IMG/VR virus record: IMGVR_UViG_3300048904_000453
Span: 1-48,612 of that record
Length of the DNA: 48,612 bases
Reading direction: 5' to 3' (one strand)
From: a virus
Shown: positions 39,492 to 47,171 of the stretch, in pieces
How the letters are laid out: every line of letters starts with the position of its first letter
Position numbering within the stretch: the stretch's first letter is position 1
Program-made: the position numbers and the translations under genes
The notes under the pieces: model-generated
What the model was told of the DNA's origin: nothing
Databases searched by the model: none
What the model saw: only the letters and a program-made list of their open reading frames with translations

Positions 39492-39817
39492 TGATGGAAG
39501 CCATTCTCAACCAGTTTAAACAAGTGGCGCCATATGTCGTCATCCGCGTGAAAGAGAAAGTAACCGCGGCAATGTCGGAATCAGAAGTGATGGCAGTTAT
39601 CCATGAGGAGATTGTCGCTTACTTCACGAATCATGGACGCCTTGCGATTCAGCACATGACGCTTGGAGGCAATGAACGTGCGACCTTTGCTAGCGTAATG
39701 TACGAGCTACTCAAGCCGCTGACGAGTCGGGTTATCGCAACCACTAACCCGCTGTACGAAGAATATGTCCGGCGGTCGGGTAAAACGGGCGCGCGCAATT
39801 ACATCACAAACGCATAG
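39488..39817 (+). CDS. Hypothetical early protein
   Basis: Encodes 109 residues, predominantly helical (NQFKQVAPYVVIRVKEKV, MYELLKPLTSRVIATT). The start overlaps the N stop. Three adjacent Met codons make the exact start uncertain. A terminator overlaps its stop. It has no recognised family. Confidence 0.65.
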   Translation: MMMEAILNQFKQVAPYVVIRVKEKVTAAMSESEVMAVIHEEIVAYFTNHGRLAIQHMTLGGNERATFASVMYELLKPLTSRVIATTNPLYEEYVRRSGKTGARNYITNA

Positions 39818-39839
39818 GTCGCTTAGGCGGCCTTTTTTT
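39817..39839 (+). terminator. Intrinsic terminator, candidate tL1
   Basis: GGTCGC, loop TTAG, GCGGCC (one G-U pair) and seven T residues directly after the second PL gene. Needs N for read-through. Confidence 0.8.
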
Positions 39840-39893
39840 ACGCCACCTGTTTACTAAACAGCGTGGGCGCAGCAGAACTGATAAGAGGTGAGT

Positions 39894-40718
39894 ATGCCTA
39901 ATCATGTAACAAATGAGGTGCGCGTCGTTGGCGGCACCAACAAAGAACGCGCCGCATTCATTCGATCTATCACGGATAAGTTTGGTCGAATCGACTTTAA
40001 TAACATCACTCGCATGCCAAAGAGCATGCATATCGACGAAAGCGGCGACGTTGAGATGATGGCCTCAGCAATTGCGGGAAAACCGATGGCTGACTTCTAC
40101 TTTGGCGATGTTATGACTGTGCCAGAGGTAACTGAAAAGTTACGCCAGCGCGGTTCCAAAGCAAGCCACATCAAGAAAGTAATACATCACGCACAGCTCC
40201 GCGTAAGCAACAAAGAGCGCTATGGCTTTTACTCTTGGTACGATTGGTCACGAGTGAAATGGGGGACAAAGTGGAACGCATACGACGTTGAGATGCCTGT
40301 GCCAGCGGTGAAAGAGCGAGTTAAACATGGCCATCGTTATCGCAAGACCCATGTAACAGCTTATGCGAAGCGTCTGTTCAAAAAGCGCCTCAAACGCCAC
40401 GCTGAATCAGGCGCCGAGTTGCTGATCCGTTTTGATACTGCGTGGGCTAGCCCCGACCCAATTTTCGAGGAAATGGCAAAGCGATTCCCGCACCTTGAGT
40501 TCCACATTCGCTACGCCGATGAAGATACAGGCTCTAATTGCGGGCAGTATCACATCAAAGGCGACAACATTCACTCCAGCGACATCGCCCCGAGCTGGGG
40601 AGACCAATCGCCTGATGAAAGACGTAAATGGACAGAATTCGCTTTTAGGCTGACGCGCCCAAACGTTGATCCAAAAGAATATGGTTACAACGAAAATTGG
40701 GAATACATCGAAGACTAA
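39894..40718 (+). CDS. Api92-like protein (DUF1281, ferredoxin-like)
   Basis: Encodes 274 residues from ATG 39894 (GAGG 6 bases before). The N-terminal MPNHVTNEVRVVGG, the middle WSRVKWGTKWNAYDVEM and the end FDTAWASPDPIFEEMAKRF, LEFHIRYADEDTG match Api92/DUF1281-like proteins carried by phages, plasmids and integrative elements. Function is unknown; the ferredoxin-like fold is only a family note. The middle section (residues about 130-180) is very basic. Confidence 0.8.
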   Translation: MPNHVTNEVRVVGGTNKERAAFIRSITDKFGRIDFNNITRMPKSMHIDESGDVEMMASAIAGKPMADFYFGDVMTVPEVTEKLRQRGSKASHIKKVIHHAQLRVSNKERYGFYSWYDWSRVKWGTKWNAYDVEMPVPAVKERVKHGHRYRKTHVTAYAKRLFKKRLKRHAESGAELLIRFDTAWASPDPIFEEMAKRFPHLEFHIRYADEDTGSNCGQYHIKGDNIHSSDIAPSWGDQSPDERRKWTEFAFRLTRPNVDPKEYGYNENWEYIED

Positions 40719-40744
40719 GCCCGCCCCCGAGCGGGTTTCTTTTT
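40719..40744 (+). terminator. Intrinsic terminator after Api92-like gene
   Basis: CCCGC, loop CCCCGA, GCGGG and a T-rich run (TTTCTTTTT). It overlaps the end of the gene. Confidence 0.75.
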
Positions 40745-40765
40745 ACCTACACCAAGGCCAAAACC

Positions 40766-40843
40766 ATGAGCACACAAGATTGCATTATCTGCTGGGTAGT
40801 GACTGTGTTGCTGATGGGGTTGGCGATGATAGAGAGGATTTGA
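40766..40843 (+). CDS. Single-pass membrane microprotein
   Basis: Encodes 25 residues, almost all one hydrophobic helix (IICWVVTVLLMGLAMIERI). AAGG is upstream and the stop is one base before the next ATG. The last codons supply the ribosome site (GAGAGGATTTGAG) of the next gene. This is a weak but reasonable small gene. Confidence 0.45.
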   Translation: MSTQDCIICWVVTVLLMGLAMIERI

Positions 40844-40844
40844 G

Positions 40845-41201
40845 ATGAAACACACACTGAAAATTTACAAAGATACACCGCTACACGCCGAGTACATGAA
40901 GGCTAGATTCCCAACTGGTCAGTCACACCCACGTTCTTTTGAGTTAGAGGGTCATCGCTGGGCATATGAAGCAACCTCTTTCGATGATGTTGGTGATTTT
41001 GACCGCCTGTACCGTTTCACAGATGATGATATTGAAATTCCTGACAACACCGATTTGCGTGACTCTTTCGCAGCGGCTGCTTTGATTGGTCTGGCGTCAA
41101 ATCGCTCAATGATTGATGTGATGGGGGGTGAGTCAATTACGTATGTCGCCGAGGGCGCATGGAAGTTAGCCGACGCAATGCTCCGCGCCAGGGGCCAGTA
41201 A
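40845..41201 (+). CDS. Hypothetical early protein
   Basis: Encodes 118 residues, soluble, with an acidic centre (SFDDVGDFDRLYRFTDDDIE) and a C-terminal helix with AEGAWKLADAMLRARGQ. Clear ribosome site. Similar small proteins occur in PL operons of lambdoid phages, with no known function. Confidence 0.65.
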   Translation: MKHTLKIYKDTPLHAEYMKARFPTGQSHPRSFELEGHRWAYEATSFDDVGDFDRLYRFTDDDIEIPDNTDLRDSFAAAALIGLASNRSMIDVMGGESITYVAEGAWKLADAMLRARGQ

Positions 41202-41208
41202 CCCGCCC

Positions 41209-41334
41209 TCACTGCCTCCGGCAACGCTCCGAGCACTTACGCACTTCATCCCAGCACTTCTCCCACTTTTTCCGCCAAGTGAAAGGTCGCCCACACACGG
41301 TGCATATTTTGGTTGGGAGTTCACTTTTCTTCAT
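41209..41334 (-). CDS. DUF2256-like zinc microprotein on the opposite strand
   Basis: Encodes 41 residues with an almost family-length DUF2256 pattern: [20 protein letters not shown] and CSERCRRQ. Four Cys suggest one zinc. GAGGTG lies 6 bases before the ATG. It runs against the PL operon and lies convergent with the preceding gene, 8 bases from its stop. DUF2256 has unknown function; I know it mainly from chromosomes. Antisense placement in the phage is unusual. Confidence 0.7.
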   Translation of the reverse strand: MKKSELPTKICTVCGRPFTWRKKWEKCWDEVRKCSERCRRQ

Positions 41335-41433
41335 AACGCACCTCATCTGGAAAGTGATGCAGAGGGATTATTTTAGATGAATTTAGAGCGGTCGCAACGA
41401 TGTGGCCAGCAACCGATGACAGGAGAGTTATAG

Positions 41434-41655
41434 ATGGCAAAAACTCAGATGCAATTAGCCAACAAAGCCTGGCGAAATCTCACTAAGAGGTATGGTTGGC
41501 AGCGCGCTTTTCAAACTAAACGAGCGTGGAGAGCGTTCTGTCGGGAAAATGCCGGCGCAACACTGGAATCACAAAATGAGGGAATGACAGAACCATTCAA
41601 GAACTATGCAGATGCTGAGTGGCAGGTCATGGAAGAGATGAGTTACTGGGATTGA
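41434..41655 (+). CDS. Hypothetical small protein
   Basis: Encodes 73 residues with a basic, aromatic N-terminal half (NKAWRNLTKRYGWQRAFQTK) and acidic end (ADAEWQVMEEMSYWD). Strong AGGAG site before the ATG. No family known. Confidence 0.65.
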   Translation: MAKTQMQLANKAWRNLTKRYGWQRAFQTKRAWRAFCRENAGATLESQNEGMTEPFKNYADAEWQVMEEMSYWD

Positions 41656-41757
41656 GTGACACCGCAGAGCTGATTGCTTAGTCAGCTCAACGGTGCATTC
41701 CGCACCAACGCTTAAGAGTCGAGCCCTTGAGCAACAAATAGAACGTTACATCCTTAC

Positions 41758-41784
41758 GCCCGGCGCAATGCTGGGCTTCTTTTT
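41758..41784 (+). terminator. Intrinsic terminator
   Basis: GCCCGGC, loop GCAAT, GCTGGGC (one G-U pair) and TTCTTTTT, directly upstream of the coiled-coil gene. Confidence 0.75.
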
Positions 41785-41801
41785 GCCTGAAGGAAATGCA
41801 A

Positions 41802-42773
41802 ATGAGTGAAACAACGGATCTTGTCGTCATTGAGAAGGCCAACGCCCTCACCGTTTTCAAATCAGCCGACCAGATTGAAGAGATTCTGGCAAAGGTTGAG
41901 CGTGAAGTTATGTCCTTTGTGCCGGATGTCACCACGGCGAAGGGCAGAAAGGAGATCGCTTCACTGGCCTACCGCGTATCCCAGACGAAATCTTACCTGG
42001 ATGGCTTGGGTAAGGATTTGGTCGCGGAGCTGAAAGAGGTTCCAAAGCTAATCGATGCCAACCGCAAGACGGTGCGCGATCGCCTGGATGTTCTGCGTGA
42101 TAAGGCTCGCCAGCCGGTAACGGATTGGGAGGCTGAGCAGGAGCGAATCAAGGCCGAAGAAGAAGCGCGTATCGCTGCTGAAAAGCTGGCGGCACAAATC
42201 GAAGCCGAACACGAAATCGCCCTACTTCTGAATGAAAAATTCGACCGTGACGCAGCTGAAGCCAAAGCCGAAGCAGAGCGCCAGCGCATTGCTCACGAAG
42301 AAGAGATTAAGCGTCAGGCTGTCGAGCAGGCACGCATTGAGGCTGAGCAGAAAGCCCAGCAGGAACGCGAAGCAGCAGCACGTCGTGAGGCTGATTTGAA
42401 GGCAGCGAAGGATAAGGCTGAGGCAGACGCAAAAGCCGCACAGGAACGTGCAGAGCGTGAAGCCAGAGAAGCGCAGGAGCGCACCGCAAGACTGGCGCAG
42501 GAAGCGCGTGAGCAGGCTGAGCGTGAGAAACAGGAGGCTATCGAGGCTGAGCAGCGCAAAGCCAGAGCAGCGGAAGATGCCCGCTTGGCTGAAGAGAAAC
42601 GCATCGCTGACGAAGCCGCAGCGCGTGCAGCCAATGAAGCGCACAGGAAGACGATCGGAACAGCGGTAGTAAACGCCCTGATGGGTCACGCCGGACTGAC
42701 TCGCGTGCAGGCCATCGACGTTCTGATGCAAATCAAAGACGGCAACATCCCGCATACCAGCATCACCTACTGA
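41802..42773 (+). CDS. Coiled-coil (TolA-like) phage protein
   Basis: Encodes 323 residues from ATG 41802, 7 bases after AGGA. The N-terminal 110 residues are a helical domain (VEREVMSFVPDVTTAKGRKE, LAYRVSQTKSYLDGLGKDL). Residues about 115-280 are an Ala/Glu/Arg/Lys coiled coil (EAEQERIKAEEEARIAAEKL) and the C-terminus forms a short globular end (TRVQAIDVLMQIKDGNIPHT). Similar proteins are found in the PL operon near recombination genes. A role with ERF or SSB is possible but not shown. Confidence 0.75.
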   Translation: MSETTDLVVIEKANALTVFKSADQIEEILAKVEREVMSFVPDVTTAKGRKEIASLAYRVSQTKSYLDGLGKDLVAELKEVPKLIDANRKTVRDRLDVLRDKARQPVTDWEAEQERIKAEEEARIAAEKLAAQIEAEHEIALLLNEKFDRDAAEAKAEAERQRIAHEEEIKRQAVEQARIEAEQKAQQEREAAARREADLKAAKDKAEADAKAAQERAEREAREAQERTARLAQEAREQAEREKQEAIEAEQRKARAAEDARLAEEKRIADEAAARAANEAHRKTIGTAVVNALMGHAGLTRVQAIDVLMQIKDGNIPHTSITY

Positions 42774-42806
42774 TTTAACCACTTAACCAACACCAAGGAA
42801 TCACCC

Positions 42807-42947
42807 ATGCAGACTTACGCCGTCGCTGGGGCCACCCACATGGGTGACTTCGGCTTTAACACGTCACAACTCGACCGTTTAGTGCGCCGCCTCCGTTCTG
42901 GCCTGCGCTCACTTCTGGACACTCTGAATCAGCGAGGCGAACCATGA
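42807..42947 (+). CDS. Small protein upstream of ERF block
   Basis: Encodes 46 residues (MQTYAVAGATHMGDFGFNTS at the start, then an Arg/Leu helix). AAGGA lies 7 bases before the ATG, and the stop overlaps the next start as ATGA. Position near the recombination genes recalls lambda kil and gam-region small genes, but there is no sequence match. Confidence 0.6.
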   Translation: MQTYAVAGATHMGDFGFNTSQLDRLVRRLRSGLRSLLDTLNQRGEP

Positions 42948-43057
42948 GAACACGTCATTTCAGAAAGGCTCAGGAGCTTTCGCGTGAAGCCGTCCTGTAT
43001 AGCAGCCCTGCCAAGTGGGCGGTGGCGATGAATCTTTTGCGGAGAGCTATCAAATGA
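42944..43057 (+). CDS. Basic microprotein in overlapping run
   Basis: Encodes 37 residues (RTRHFRKAQELSREAVLYSS at the start, ending NLLRRAIK). ATGA overlaps on both sides. Unknown function; coupling supports reality. Confidence 0.6.
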   Translation: MRTRHFRKAQELSREAVLYSSPAKWAVAMNLLRRAIK

Positions 43058-43224
43058 AATTCCCTCAGTCACGAATCGCGCTTATTTCATGGCACCGGCA
43101 CTACCTGGTTTTGGCAAGAGAGAGCCGCAGCAATGGCGACCGCGAATCAGCGGCACACCTTCTTTCAATGGCATCAGAGACGCGCAAATGCATAACCATC
43201 CTTCACACCAAGACAGCAGCGTGA
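43054..43224 (+). CDS. Small protein in overlapping run
   Basis: Encodes 56 residues (MKFPQSRIALISWHRHYLVL at the start). ATG 43054 overlaps the previous stop; the stop overlaps the next GTG start. Helical with two Arg-rich segments and no known family. Confidence 0.62.
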   Translation: MKFPQSRIALISWHRHYLVLARESRSNGDRESAAHLLSMASETRKCITILHTKTAA

Positions 43225-43376
43225 GTGACGAAGCTGTCTGGAATGATTTTGTACAGGGAATGCTAGGTGAATTAGCCGACCCTATGACATACGAGCAAGC
43301 CGCAAAGGATGCGATTGCCGATCACCGCACGGAACGCCAGTTTGAAATGATGGGAGGCATGAATGAGCGTCTATAA
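43221..43376 (+). CDS. Small acidic protein before ERF
   Basis: Encodes 51 residues if the GTG at 43221 is used. I chose it because it overlaps the previous stop as GTGA. An in-frame ATG at 43188 would give 62 residues. The sequence is SDEAVWNDFVQGMLGELADP followed by a helix with MMGGMNERL. It overlaps ERF by 14 bases. Unknown function. Confidence 0.55.
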   Translation: MSDEAVWNDFVQGMLGELADPMTYEQAAKDAIADHRTERQFEMMGGMNERL

Positions 43377-43992
43377 GGCGATTAGCGCTGTAGCCAAGGA
43401 AATGGCTGAGAAAGGCATTAGCAAGGACCGCAAGAACGTGCAGCAGGGGTTTCAGTTTCGCGGAATAGACCAAGTTTATAACGCACTGGCACCCGTGCTA
43501 GCAAAGCATGGATTAGTCATTCTGCCTCGCATCACCGAGCGAACGGTAACTGAGCGAACCACACAGAAAGGCGGCGTCCTGTTTTACGTTGTGGTGAAGG
43601 CTGAGTTCGATTTCGTTGCCACTGAAGACGGCAGCATTCATACCGTGACGACATACGGTGAAGCCATGGATAGCGGCGACAAGGCGACCAACAAGGCTAT
43701 GTCGATCGCCTACAAGTACGCAGCGTTTCAGGCTTTCTGTATTCCTACGGAAGAAACCGCAGTTGATCCGGATGCAGAAGCCCACCATGTGGCGCCACAA
43801 CAAAAAGCCAAGCCTGAGCCGGATGCAGCGCTGGCTGCGTTCACTGAGGCAGCTATGAAGAAGGCAACGCTGGAAGAGTTGAAACAGGCGTTCGGTGAAG
43901 CATGGCAAATGCTTGATGGCACGCCAGAGCAGCAAAAAGCGAAAGAAGTTTATGACATCAGGAAATCAGAATTGGAAGGAGCAGCAGCATAA
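43363..43992 (+). CDS. erf: ERF-family single-strand annealing protein
   Basis: Encodes 209 residues. The core (KAISAVAKEMAEKGISKDRK, FQFRGIDQVYNALAPVLAKH, and GDKATNKAMSIAYKYAAFQAF with the IPTE end) is the ERF signature. It anneals complementary single strands and supports phage circularisation and recombination, as in P22. The C-terminal helical part probably contacts partners. It is one base from SSB and probably works with SSB and NinB. Confidence 0.95.
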   Translation: MSVYKAISAVAKEMAEKGISKDRKNVQQGFQFRGIDQVYNALAPVLAKHGLVILPRITERTVTERTTQKGGVLFYVVVKAEFDFVATEDGSIHTVTTYGEAMDSGDKATNKAMSIAYKYAAFQAFCIPTEETAVDPDAEAHHVAPQQKAKPEPDAALAAFTEAAMKKATLEELKQAFGEAWQMLDGTPEQQKAKEVYDIRKSELEGAAA

Positions 43993-44390
43993 TGCCAATT
44001 AATGTGATCACAATATCCGGTAACGTCGGCAAGGATGCCGTTTTGCGCGTCACCCCAAACGGCAAGCACATCGCCACCTTCTCTCTGCCGGCCAAATCTG
44101 GATTTGGCGACAACGAAAAAACCTCATGGCTGCAGTGCAAAATGTTCGGCGCGATGGCCGAGAAATTAACTCAGAGCATCACCAAGGGCGCGAAGGTTAC
44201 GGTAAGCGGTGAGTTTGTTCTTGAAGAGTGGGATCGCGACGACGGCAGTAAGGCGTCTATCCCTACAATTTTGGTTCGTGACATCGATCTGCCACCGAAA
44301 CAATCGGGAAACGGAGCGCCATCGAATCAGCCGCAATCTCGTGGGCAATCTACCGCATCTAACCAGTTTGATCCGGATATCCCCTTCTGA
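43992..44390 (+). CDS. ssb: Phage single-stranded DNA-binding protein
   Basis: Encodes 132 residues with an OB fold: NVITISGNVGKDAVLRVTPN, then TSWLQCKMFGAMAEKL and KVTVSGEFVLEEW. The linker is Gln/Ser-rich and the C-terminal tip DPDIPF is the acidic tail used to bind repair proteins. It is shorter than host SSB (about 178). The start overlaps the ERF stop (TAATG). Confidence 0.95.
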   Translation: MPINVITISGNVGKDAVLRVTPNGKHIATFSLPAKSGFGDNEKTSWLQCKMFGAMAEKLTQSITKGAKVTVSGEFVLEEWDRDDGSKASIPTILVRDIDLPPKQSGNGAPSNQPQSRGQSTASNQFDPDIPF

Positions 44391-44415
44391 TTTAAACCAC
44401 CAATGAGGCCTCATC

Positions 44416-44739
44416 ATGAACCACTCACCGGTACAACCGGCGCATTTGTCACGCCTGGATGCAGCTGACGAAGTAATAAAGCGCCGTAAGCAGGAAGTGC
44501 TGAATGGGGTGATGGCGGCCTTGCAGGCGCAGGCTGTCGGTGCTGACCACCCTCGCCTGTTAACGCCTGAGCGAAAGCAATCGCTCTACATCAAAGAGAT
44601 TGAGCGGCGTGAGCATTACGAGATGTCAAAGCGCCCACCGCTGCCACAAATCATCGTGACGAAGAAAGTCGACGATTACGAGTGGCGCGACTTTACCAAC
44701 ACTATTCTAGGGCGTTTCGGCGCAATCAGACAAGAGTAG
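44416..44739 (+). CDS. Hypothetical protein downstream of ssb
   Basis: Encodes 107 residues, helical and polar, with RRKQEVLNGVMAALQAQAVG and a C-terminal KRPPLPQIIVTKKVDDYEW. No family recognised. Co-located with recombination genes and clearly spaced in the operon. Confidence 0.65.
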   Translation: MNHSPVQPAHLSRLDAADEVIKRRKQEVLNGVMAALQAQAVGADHPRLLTPERKQSLYIKEIERREHYEMSKRPPLPQIIVTKKVDDYEWRDFTNTILGRFGAIRQE

Positions 44740-44807
44740 CGGCACAGCGCCGCGCCAGATTAATCGACGCTGGCCTGTACCCGGTTGGCGAATGAGGGGA
44801 AAGAGAT

Positions 44808-44978
44808 ATGAGCGGACATTGTGAAAATTGCGGATGCCGTAAGGTTTCAGGCTACTGCACCAATTGCCAGGAGGAGGCTTACATCGCGTTTGAGCAGGCT
44901 CCCAAAATGCAATTCAGTGAAGAGTTCATGCAGAAAGCATGGCGTCAGGAATCCGAGCGCGAGGCCACCCATGACTAA
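44808..44978 (+). CDS. Small zinc-finger-like protein
   Basis: Encodes 56 residues. Two CxxC pairs (HCENCGC and YCTNC) near the N-terminus suggest a zinc site. The remaining helix is acidic. The ribosome site AGGGG lies 8 bases before the ATG; its stop overlaps the next gene by eight bases. Unknown role. Confidence 0.65.
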   Translation: MSGHCENCGCRKVSGYCTNCQEEAYIAFEQAPKMQFSEEFMQKAWRQESEREATHD

Positions 44979-45408
44979 CCCGCAACTAAAAGCACATTGC
45001 GAAGACGTTATCGCCAATCCGCAAGACCATCTGGATTGGGTGGTGGATATGGCTAAGGAAGCTCTTGCCGCACTCACCCAACCTGCGAGCCCGGCTTTGA
45101 AGCTGCCTGATGCATTCTCACCACATGACGCCAAAATGTTTTGTGCGGCACATGGAGTAACCGGTGCTTACGAGCTGGCATCGAAAATGGCTAACTATGC
45201 CGTTGATAAGGTTGTGCGCCTCAATGCCCCACACACAGCACCAATAGAGCCTATATGTGCCACAGGTGGTGCAGAGTGGGTGAATGTGCCGCGCGAGCCT
45301 ACACGACAGATGATGTCACAAGGTCACTTTGCAATGGCTGGAACTGACAGGGGTAAGTTTCGTCGCATTTATCAGGCCATGATTGCTGCAGCGCCGGAGG
45401 AAGAATGA
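44971..45408 (+). CDS. Ea-type phage accessory protein
   Basis: Encodes 145 residues from ATG 44971; the longer in-frame start is in another gene. It has a helical N-terminal part (NPQDHLDWVVDMAKEALAAL) and the C-terminal AEWVNVPREPTRQMMSQGHF, a motif I recall from Ea/Ead-like phage accessory proteins that hold substrate-type repeats. Unknown function. Four-base overlap with the next gene. Confidence 0.65.
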   Translation: MTNPQLKAHCEDVIANPQDHLDWVVDMAKEALAALTQPASPALKLPDAFSPHDAKMFCAAHGVTGAYELASKMANYAVDKVVRLNAPHTAPIEPICATGGAEWVNVPREPTRQMMSQGHFAMAGTDRGKFRRIYQAMIAAAPEEE

Positions 45409-45644
45409 TTAGTGATGAGAGATTGGAGCAATTCGCTCACGATAAGCGCATGTGCAATGTCACTGAAGAAATCGCATCAATGGCGAAGGAGCTGCTGGCG
45501 CTGCGTAAGGCGTTTAGTGAGCCGTTTTGTTTCACTGATAATGCCGGTATCGACCTTTGGCATATGAGCGAATCATTTGAAGTTTGGCCTGAGAGAGAGG
45601 GCGACATCAGCATCCCTCTCTTTCGCAAGCCAGTAATTGACTGA
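45405..45644 (+). CDS. Ea-type small accessory protein
   Basis: Encodes 79 residues (ISDERLEQFAHDKRMCNVTE, then EIASMAKELLALRKA). It resembles the helical N-terminal segment of Ead-like proteins in the PL operons of lambdoid phages. ATGA overlap with the previous gene. It ends 7 bases before the convergent YedK gene. Confidence 0.65.
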   Translation: MISDERLEQFAHDKRMCNVTEEIASMAKELLALRKAFSEPFCFTDNAGIDLWHMSESFEVWPEREGDISIPLFRKPVID

Positions 45645-45650
45645 CCGCTA

Positions 45651-46331
45651 TCACGCCACCGGGTCATCAATTTCTTCGACCAGCTCACCACCCTGATTAT
45701 GGATATTCCCAACCTTTTTGCTGACCGAATGCCAGTTGAAATCCTTCTCCGGTACCGCAGCATCGTTTGCGATTTCGTGTGCACGCTCAGGCGAGGTTTC
45801 TTCGCTCAGCCATTCACGCACAGCATCAGCAGTAAGCACCAGCGGGCGCCGGTCATGGATATCGACCATCCCCTTGTTGCTTGATGATGTGACGATGACG
45901 AAGCCCTCTTTATCATGGTCTTTGCCATAGGGCGCCTTGCCGATAGCTGCGAAGAAGAGCGGTATTTTCTTTTTGTGGTAAATGAAATATGGCTGCTTCT
46001 TGCTGCCGTCTTTCTTCCATTCGTACCAGCCGTCAGCCGGCACAATGGCGCGGCCGTGATTCCACAATGGTTTGAACATGCGGCCGGTAGCAGCGGTTTC
46101 GCCGCGGGCATTGATGAGCGGTTGCTTATCCCACCACTCTGGCCCATAGCCCCAGTAAACCGGATCGAGATGCAACTCTTCCTCACGTTCGTTGAGCAAT
46201 AGCACCTTCGTTCCGGGGGCGACGTTAAACCGCCCTATCGGTTCCGGGTCGTACTGGATTTCGTCAGCCTTCAGGCCGAGCGATTCAAAGTAGTCATCTC
46301 TGCTGCTGTACTGCGCGAATCGTCCACACAT
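45651..46331 (-). CDS. yedK: HMCES/YedK-like abasic-site protein
   Basis: Encodes 226 residues from ATG 46331, 6 bases after AGGAGG; an in-frame GTG is two codons upstream. Cys2 (MCGRFAQYS) is exposed after Met removal and is the nucleophile that cross-links to abasic sites in single-stranded DNA. FNVAPGTKVLLL, LINARGETA, IVPADGWYEW and DIHDRRPLVL are the other SRAP motifs, with Asn, Glu and His catalytic positions. It is in reverse orientation inside the PL operon next to ERF and SSB. It could protect abasic sites in phage DNA. No LexA box is visible upstream. Confidence 0.93.
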   Translation of the reverse strand: MCGRFAQYSSRDDYFESLGLKADEIQYDPEPIGRFNVAPGTKVLLLNEREEELHLDPVYWGYGPEWWDKQPLINARGETAATGRMFKPLWNHGRAIVPADGWYEWKKDGSKKQPYFIYHKKKIPLFFAAIGKAPYGKDHDKEGFVIVTSSSNKGMVDIHDRRPLVLTADAVREWLSEETSPERAHEIANDAAVPEKDFNWHSVSKKVGNIHNQGGELVEEIDDPVA

Positions 46332-46386
46332 AAGCACCTCCTGTTTTAAGGATAGCGCGGTATACTCGCATCAGGAGGACAACATC

Positions 46387-46629
46387 ATGTCTCACAACTT
46401 AGCGGCACGCAGCAGTGAAGATCGCGACAGGATAAACGTCGATTTGGCAGCATCTGGCGTTGCGTTCAAAGAGCGTATGAATCTGCCGGTTATCGCCATG
46501 GAAGTGGAGATGCAACAACCAACAGAGCTTCGCGAATACTTCAAAGAGCGCCTGCAGCATTACAGGAATGTCGCGCTGCAATTCCCGCGAGGCAGCGATC
46601 CGGTTTATCAGAAGGAGGAAGGGAAATGA
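46387..46629 (+). CDS. Conserved prophage protein of unknown function
   Basis: Encodes 80 residues (MSHNLAARSSEDRDRINVDL, GVAFKERMNLPVIAMEVE, then LREYFKERLQHYRNVAL). I recall close homologs in enterobacterial prophages but no function. Ribosome site AGGAGG and a TATACT -10-like element (46361-46366) lie upstream in the divergent gap with yedK. The next gene overlaps by four bases. Confidence 0.75.
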   Translation: MSHNLAARSSEDRDRINVDLAASGVAFKERMNLPVIAMEVEMQQPTELREYFKERLQHYRNVALQFPRGSDPVYQKEEGK

Positions 46630-46895
46630 GTGAATATCAGTGCTTCTATTTAGACGGGCCAAGGGAAGGTGAAATTTGCCATTCTGAATATCAGCCGCGT
46701 GAAGGCCGCGAGCAAGTAACTATGATTGGCTCATCAAACAAAATACCGCGACCTGAATCAAACCATCAGGATTATTTCCGTTATTTAATCACGAGGAATG
46801 ATGGAACGTATTGCATCGCTTCGACATTCAGCTTTTTAGATTCGGAATTGCAGGCGCTAGAGAAAGCGAAAGCTGCTGGCCTGAAGCCCTTCTAA
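46626..46895 (+). CDS. Hypothetical small protein
   Basis: Encodes 89 residues (YQCFYLDGPREGEICHSEYQ at the start, C-terminal helix SELQALEKAKAAGLKPF). The fold is probably alpha/beta. ATGA overlap with the previous gene. No family known. Confidence 0.7.
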   Translation: MSEYQCFYLDGPREGEICHSEYQPREGREQVTMIGSSNKIPRPESNHQDYFRYLITRNDGTYCIASTFSFLDSELQALEKAKAAGLKPF

Positions 46896-46915
46896 GCTAA
46901 ACTTTTGACGATAAA

Positions 46916-46938
46916 CCTCGCCAAGGCGGGGTTTTTTT
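46916..46938 (+). terminator. Intrinsic terminator
   Basis: CCTCGCC, a short AA loop, GGCGGGG (one G-U pair) and seven T residues, between two small-gene clusters of the PL operon. Confidence 0.8.
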
Positions 46939-46958
46939 ATTGCCTATAGGAAACCGAA

Positions 46959-47171
46959 ATGACACATCCAGATCCGATAGATGAAGCAGCAGAACATGAA
47001 CAGAGAATGATTGAGTTGGCTTTGCTGAACAGGCCTCGCCCGACAATGACTTTCACCGGCGCATGCCACTACTGCGAAGAGAAGGTGGACAAGGGCTTCT
47101 TCTGCTGCCCTGAATGCAAAGATGATTATGAGCGTATTGAGCGTGCGGCTAAGCACCGGAGGGCAGCGTGA
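46959..47171 (+). CDS. TraR/DksA-type zinc finger protein
   Basis: Encodes 70 residues. The C-terminal zinc motif is CHYCEEKVDKGFFCCPECKD (CxxC...CxxC), as in phage and plasmid TraR/DksA-like proteins that bind RNA polymerase through the secondary channel. The helical N-terminus (HEQRMIELALLNRPRP) supplies the channel part. Overlaps the next gene by four bases (GTGA). Confidence 0.75.
   Translation: MTHPDPIDEAAEHEQRMIELALLNRPRPTMTFTGACHYCEEKVDKGFFCCPECKDDYERIERAAKHRRAA

Noticed and set aside
42222-42782. 186-codon minus-strand frame opposite the coiled-coil gene
   Set aside because: It mirrors Ala/Glu/Lys-rich coiled-coil codons, has Cys/Leu/Phe-rich low-complexity content and lacks a ribosome site.
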